Shown here one piece after another: positions 62,641 through 64,000 of a stretch of DNA of 64,000 nt. The position numbers and the translations under genes were made by a program. The notes under the pieces were generated by a model. The model saw only the letters and a program-made list of their open reading frames with translations, ran no database searches and was not told where the DNA came from. The number at the start of each line of letters is the position of its first letter. Within the stretch, counting starts at the first letter, position 1. The stretch spans positions 905,846,808-905,910,807 of the forward strand of contig CM066033.1 of NCBI GenBank assembly GCA_033557465.1. The letters run 5' to 3'. The DNA comes from Ichthyophis bannanicus (Eukaryota > Chordata > Amphibia > Gymnophiona > Ichthyophiidae).

Positions 62641-63969
62641 TTAAGCCTTCAGTAACCAAGCTCGGAGATGTAGGGACTTGGGGTTTGGATGCCACAAAGT
62701 CCCCTGCTCCTGAGACAGAAGGTCTGGTGCAGCTCCCAGGTCCAGGGAGGAGCCCTGGGAGAGCTGTAGAAGGAGAGGGAACCACACTTGGCGTGGCCAG
62801 CGTGGAGCAATGAGGATCATGGATCCGTGATCCCTCTGAAGTTTGAACAGAGTCTTGGGAATCAAAGGAATGGGTGGAAAAGCGTACAGGAATTCCTGAC
62901 CCCAATGCAGGAGAAAGGCATCGTTGGCCTGAGCTCCCTGACACGGAGTCCTGGAACAGAACCGGGGAAGTTTGGCATTCCACGGACTTGCAAAGAGGTC
63001 TATGTCCGGGGTCCCCCATTCCTGAAAGATTCTGCGTATCTGGTCCATATGTAGGGACCATTCGTGTGGGAGCAGAACTCGACTGAGTCTGTCTGCCCGA
63101 GAGTTTTGAACTCCTGGAAGATATACTGCCAGAAGATGAATTTGGTGCTCTCTGGCGAAGGCCCATAATCTGAGAGCTTCGTTGCAAAGCGACAGAGAGC
63201 CCGTCCCTCCTTGTTTGTTGATATAAAACATGGCCACCTGATTGTCTGTCTGAACTAGGACAGTCAGGTTGGCAAGGAGGGTATGGAAGACTGTGAGGGC
63301 AAGGAAGATTGCTCGCAGTTCCAGAAGATTGATATGAAGGGTGGTCTCTTGGGGAGACCAGATTCCCTGAGTGGAGAGATGTTGAAGATGAGCTCCCCAC
63401 CCTGTTTGGGAGACATCTGTTGTGAGGGTTGCTTGGGGCAACGAAGGTTGGAAGGGGGTCCCCAACAACAGATTTTTGGAGGATGTCCACCACTGGAGAG
63501 ACCAAAACAGACGTTTTGAGGTGAGTACCTGGTCTGACAGCAGTCCCGAGGCTTGAGACCACTGGGTGGCCAATGTCCATTGAGCTGCTCTCATATGGAG
63601 ACGAGCATAGGGTACCACATGAACCGTGGAGGCCATGTGGCCGAGAAGTTGCAGCATTTCTTTGGCTGACAAGTGACTTCTAGACTGAGCCTGGGAGGCC
63701 AAGCTTATTAGCCTTTGGCCTCGGACCAGAGGGAGGTAGGCCCTTGCAGTGGTGGAGTCCAATTGGGCCCCTATGAATTCCAGGGACTGAGTAGGGATGA
63801 GTTGGGACTTGGGAATGTTTACCACAAGTCCCAGATATTGAAGAATACGCCTTGTGCGGTCCAGAGAAATCTGGGCTTCTGATTGAGATGGAGCTCGGAT
63901 GAGCCAGTCGTCCAGATATGGGAAGACAAAGATTCCCATGCCTCTGAGAAATGCGGCAACGACTGCCAT
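62641..63969 (-). CDS. DIRS RT (C-terminal part)-RNase H (D9), 442 codons open, partial
   Basis: The frame is open from the window edge and contains the catalytic box VFPYLDDWLIRAPSQSEAQ (residue about 20), the thumb (LGLVVNIPKSQLIPTQSLEF), RNase H with GWGAHLQHLSTQGIWSPQET, INLLELRAIFLAL, VLVQTDNQVAMFYINKQGG and RADRLSRVL, and the C-terminal domain PDIDLFASPWNAKLPRFCS with MILIAPRWPRQVWFPLLLQL. It ends at a natural stop overlapping the recombinase in another frame. In RNase H the first acidic motif reads TTDVSQTGWG. RT N-terminus and gag lie outside the window. Confidence 0.9.
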   Translation of the reverse strand: MAVVAAFLRGMGIFVFPYLDDWLIRAPSQSEAQISLDRTRRILQYLGLVVNIPKSQLIPTQSLEFIGAQLDSTTARAYLPLVRGQRLISLASQAQSRSHLSAKEMLQLLGHMASTVHVVPYARLHMRAAQWTLATQWSQASGLLSDQVLTSKRLFWSLQWWTSSKNLLLGTPFQPSLPQATLTTDVSQTGWGAHLQHLSTQGIWSPQETTLHINLLELRAIFLALTVFHTLLANLTVLVQTDNQVAMFYINKQGGTGSLSLCNEALRLWAFAREHQIHLLAVYLPGVQNSRADRLSRVLLPHEWSLHMDQIRRIFQEWGTPDIDLFASPWNAKLPRFCSRTPCQGAQANDAFLLHWGQEFLYAFPPIPLIPKTLFKLQRDHGSMILIAPRWPRQVWFPLLLQLSQGSSLDLGAAPDLLSQEQGTLWHPNPKSLHLRAWLLKA

Positions 63970-64000
63970 GCATTTTGTGAATACTCTTGGAGCAGAGGCC

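Larger units (their letters stand above)
61138..64000 (-). mobile_element. DIRS retrotransposon, runs off the window (copy D9)
   Basis: The copy has the 3' terminal repeat with CGTCGGTACCGACG at 61205-61218, the ICR (61408-61503), recombinase (61603-62640) and RNase H/RT (62641 to the window end). It is closest to D6. The 5' half lies beyond 64000. Its RNase H frame is fully open. Confidence 0.92.

Overview
This is a eukaryotic (vertebrate) window made almost entirely of retrotransposons, with one recognisable host gene. Two coding exons on the minus strand (49391-49546 and 50556-50681) encode the aspartate transcarbamylase domain of CAD, the fused pyrimidine-synthesis enzyme. Both have canonical splice sites and are separated by a 1009-bp phase-0 intron. 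No tRNA, rRNA, CRISPR array or bacterial operon was seen. The very high load of DIRS tyrosine-recombinase retrotransposons, together with L1/Tx1-, CR1- and L2-like LINEs, points to an amphibian (a caecilian is my guess) or another DIRS-rich vertebrate. The species call is inference.

Layout. 1-395: 5' end of a DIRS element. 396-1185: CR1-like LINE fragment (family B). 1186-5468: decayed DIRS. 5469-5894: a 310-bp unit repeated 1.4 times. 5889-17760: a three-level nest in which a minus-strand CR1-like LINE is split by a 9.2-kb L1-like element (6076-15234, 16-bp target-site duplication), itself split by a plus-strand CR1-like LINE (about 8585-11086). 17760-21690: two DIRS fragments. 21690-24312: a long-LTR-like insertion with an unusual 24-bp coding minisatellite. 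24315-30420: an almost complete DIRS, abutted by an internally deleted DIRS (30421-33299). 34428-36185: a second DIRS family. 36650-42995: LINE family B split by a DIRS (36758-42206). 43129-46496: CR1-like LINE with a long open ORF2. 46497-49197: unassigned DNA and DIRS family-2 ends. 49391-50681: CAD exons. 50800-53104: an L2-like LINE with a CR1 segment inside its RT. 53106-58733: large DIRS. 58735-60211: CR1-like LINE. 60212-64000: two further DIRS left ends, the second running off the window.

Every orientable family-A DIRS copy lies on the minus strand. On that strand the order is 5' inverted terminal repeat, gag-like ORF with an N-terminal Cys/His motif, reverse transcriptase with YLDD, RNase H, a C-terminal domain, then a tyrosine recombinase in an overlapping frame, an internal complementary region (ICR) and the 3' inverted repeat. 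The ICR is complementary to both termini, as expected of an element that replicates through a circle and integrates by its recombinase without target-site duplication. All copies examined carry lesions, though several ORFs of 300-560 codons remain open.

The observations I consider most worth checking are: a 12-14-bp perfect palindrome in the DIRS terminal repeats whose centre changes between subfamilies while pairing is kept; a covarying 3' hairpin shared by four L2-like tails; the nested L1 with an exact 16-bp duplication; the gag/recombinase and RNase H/recombinase fusions made by internal deletions; and the minisatellite ORF at 22332-23624.
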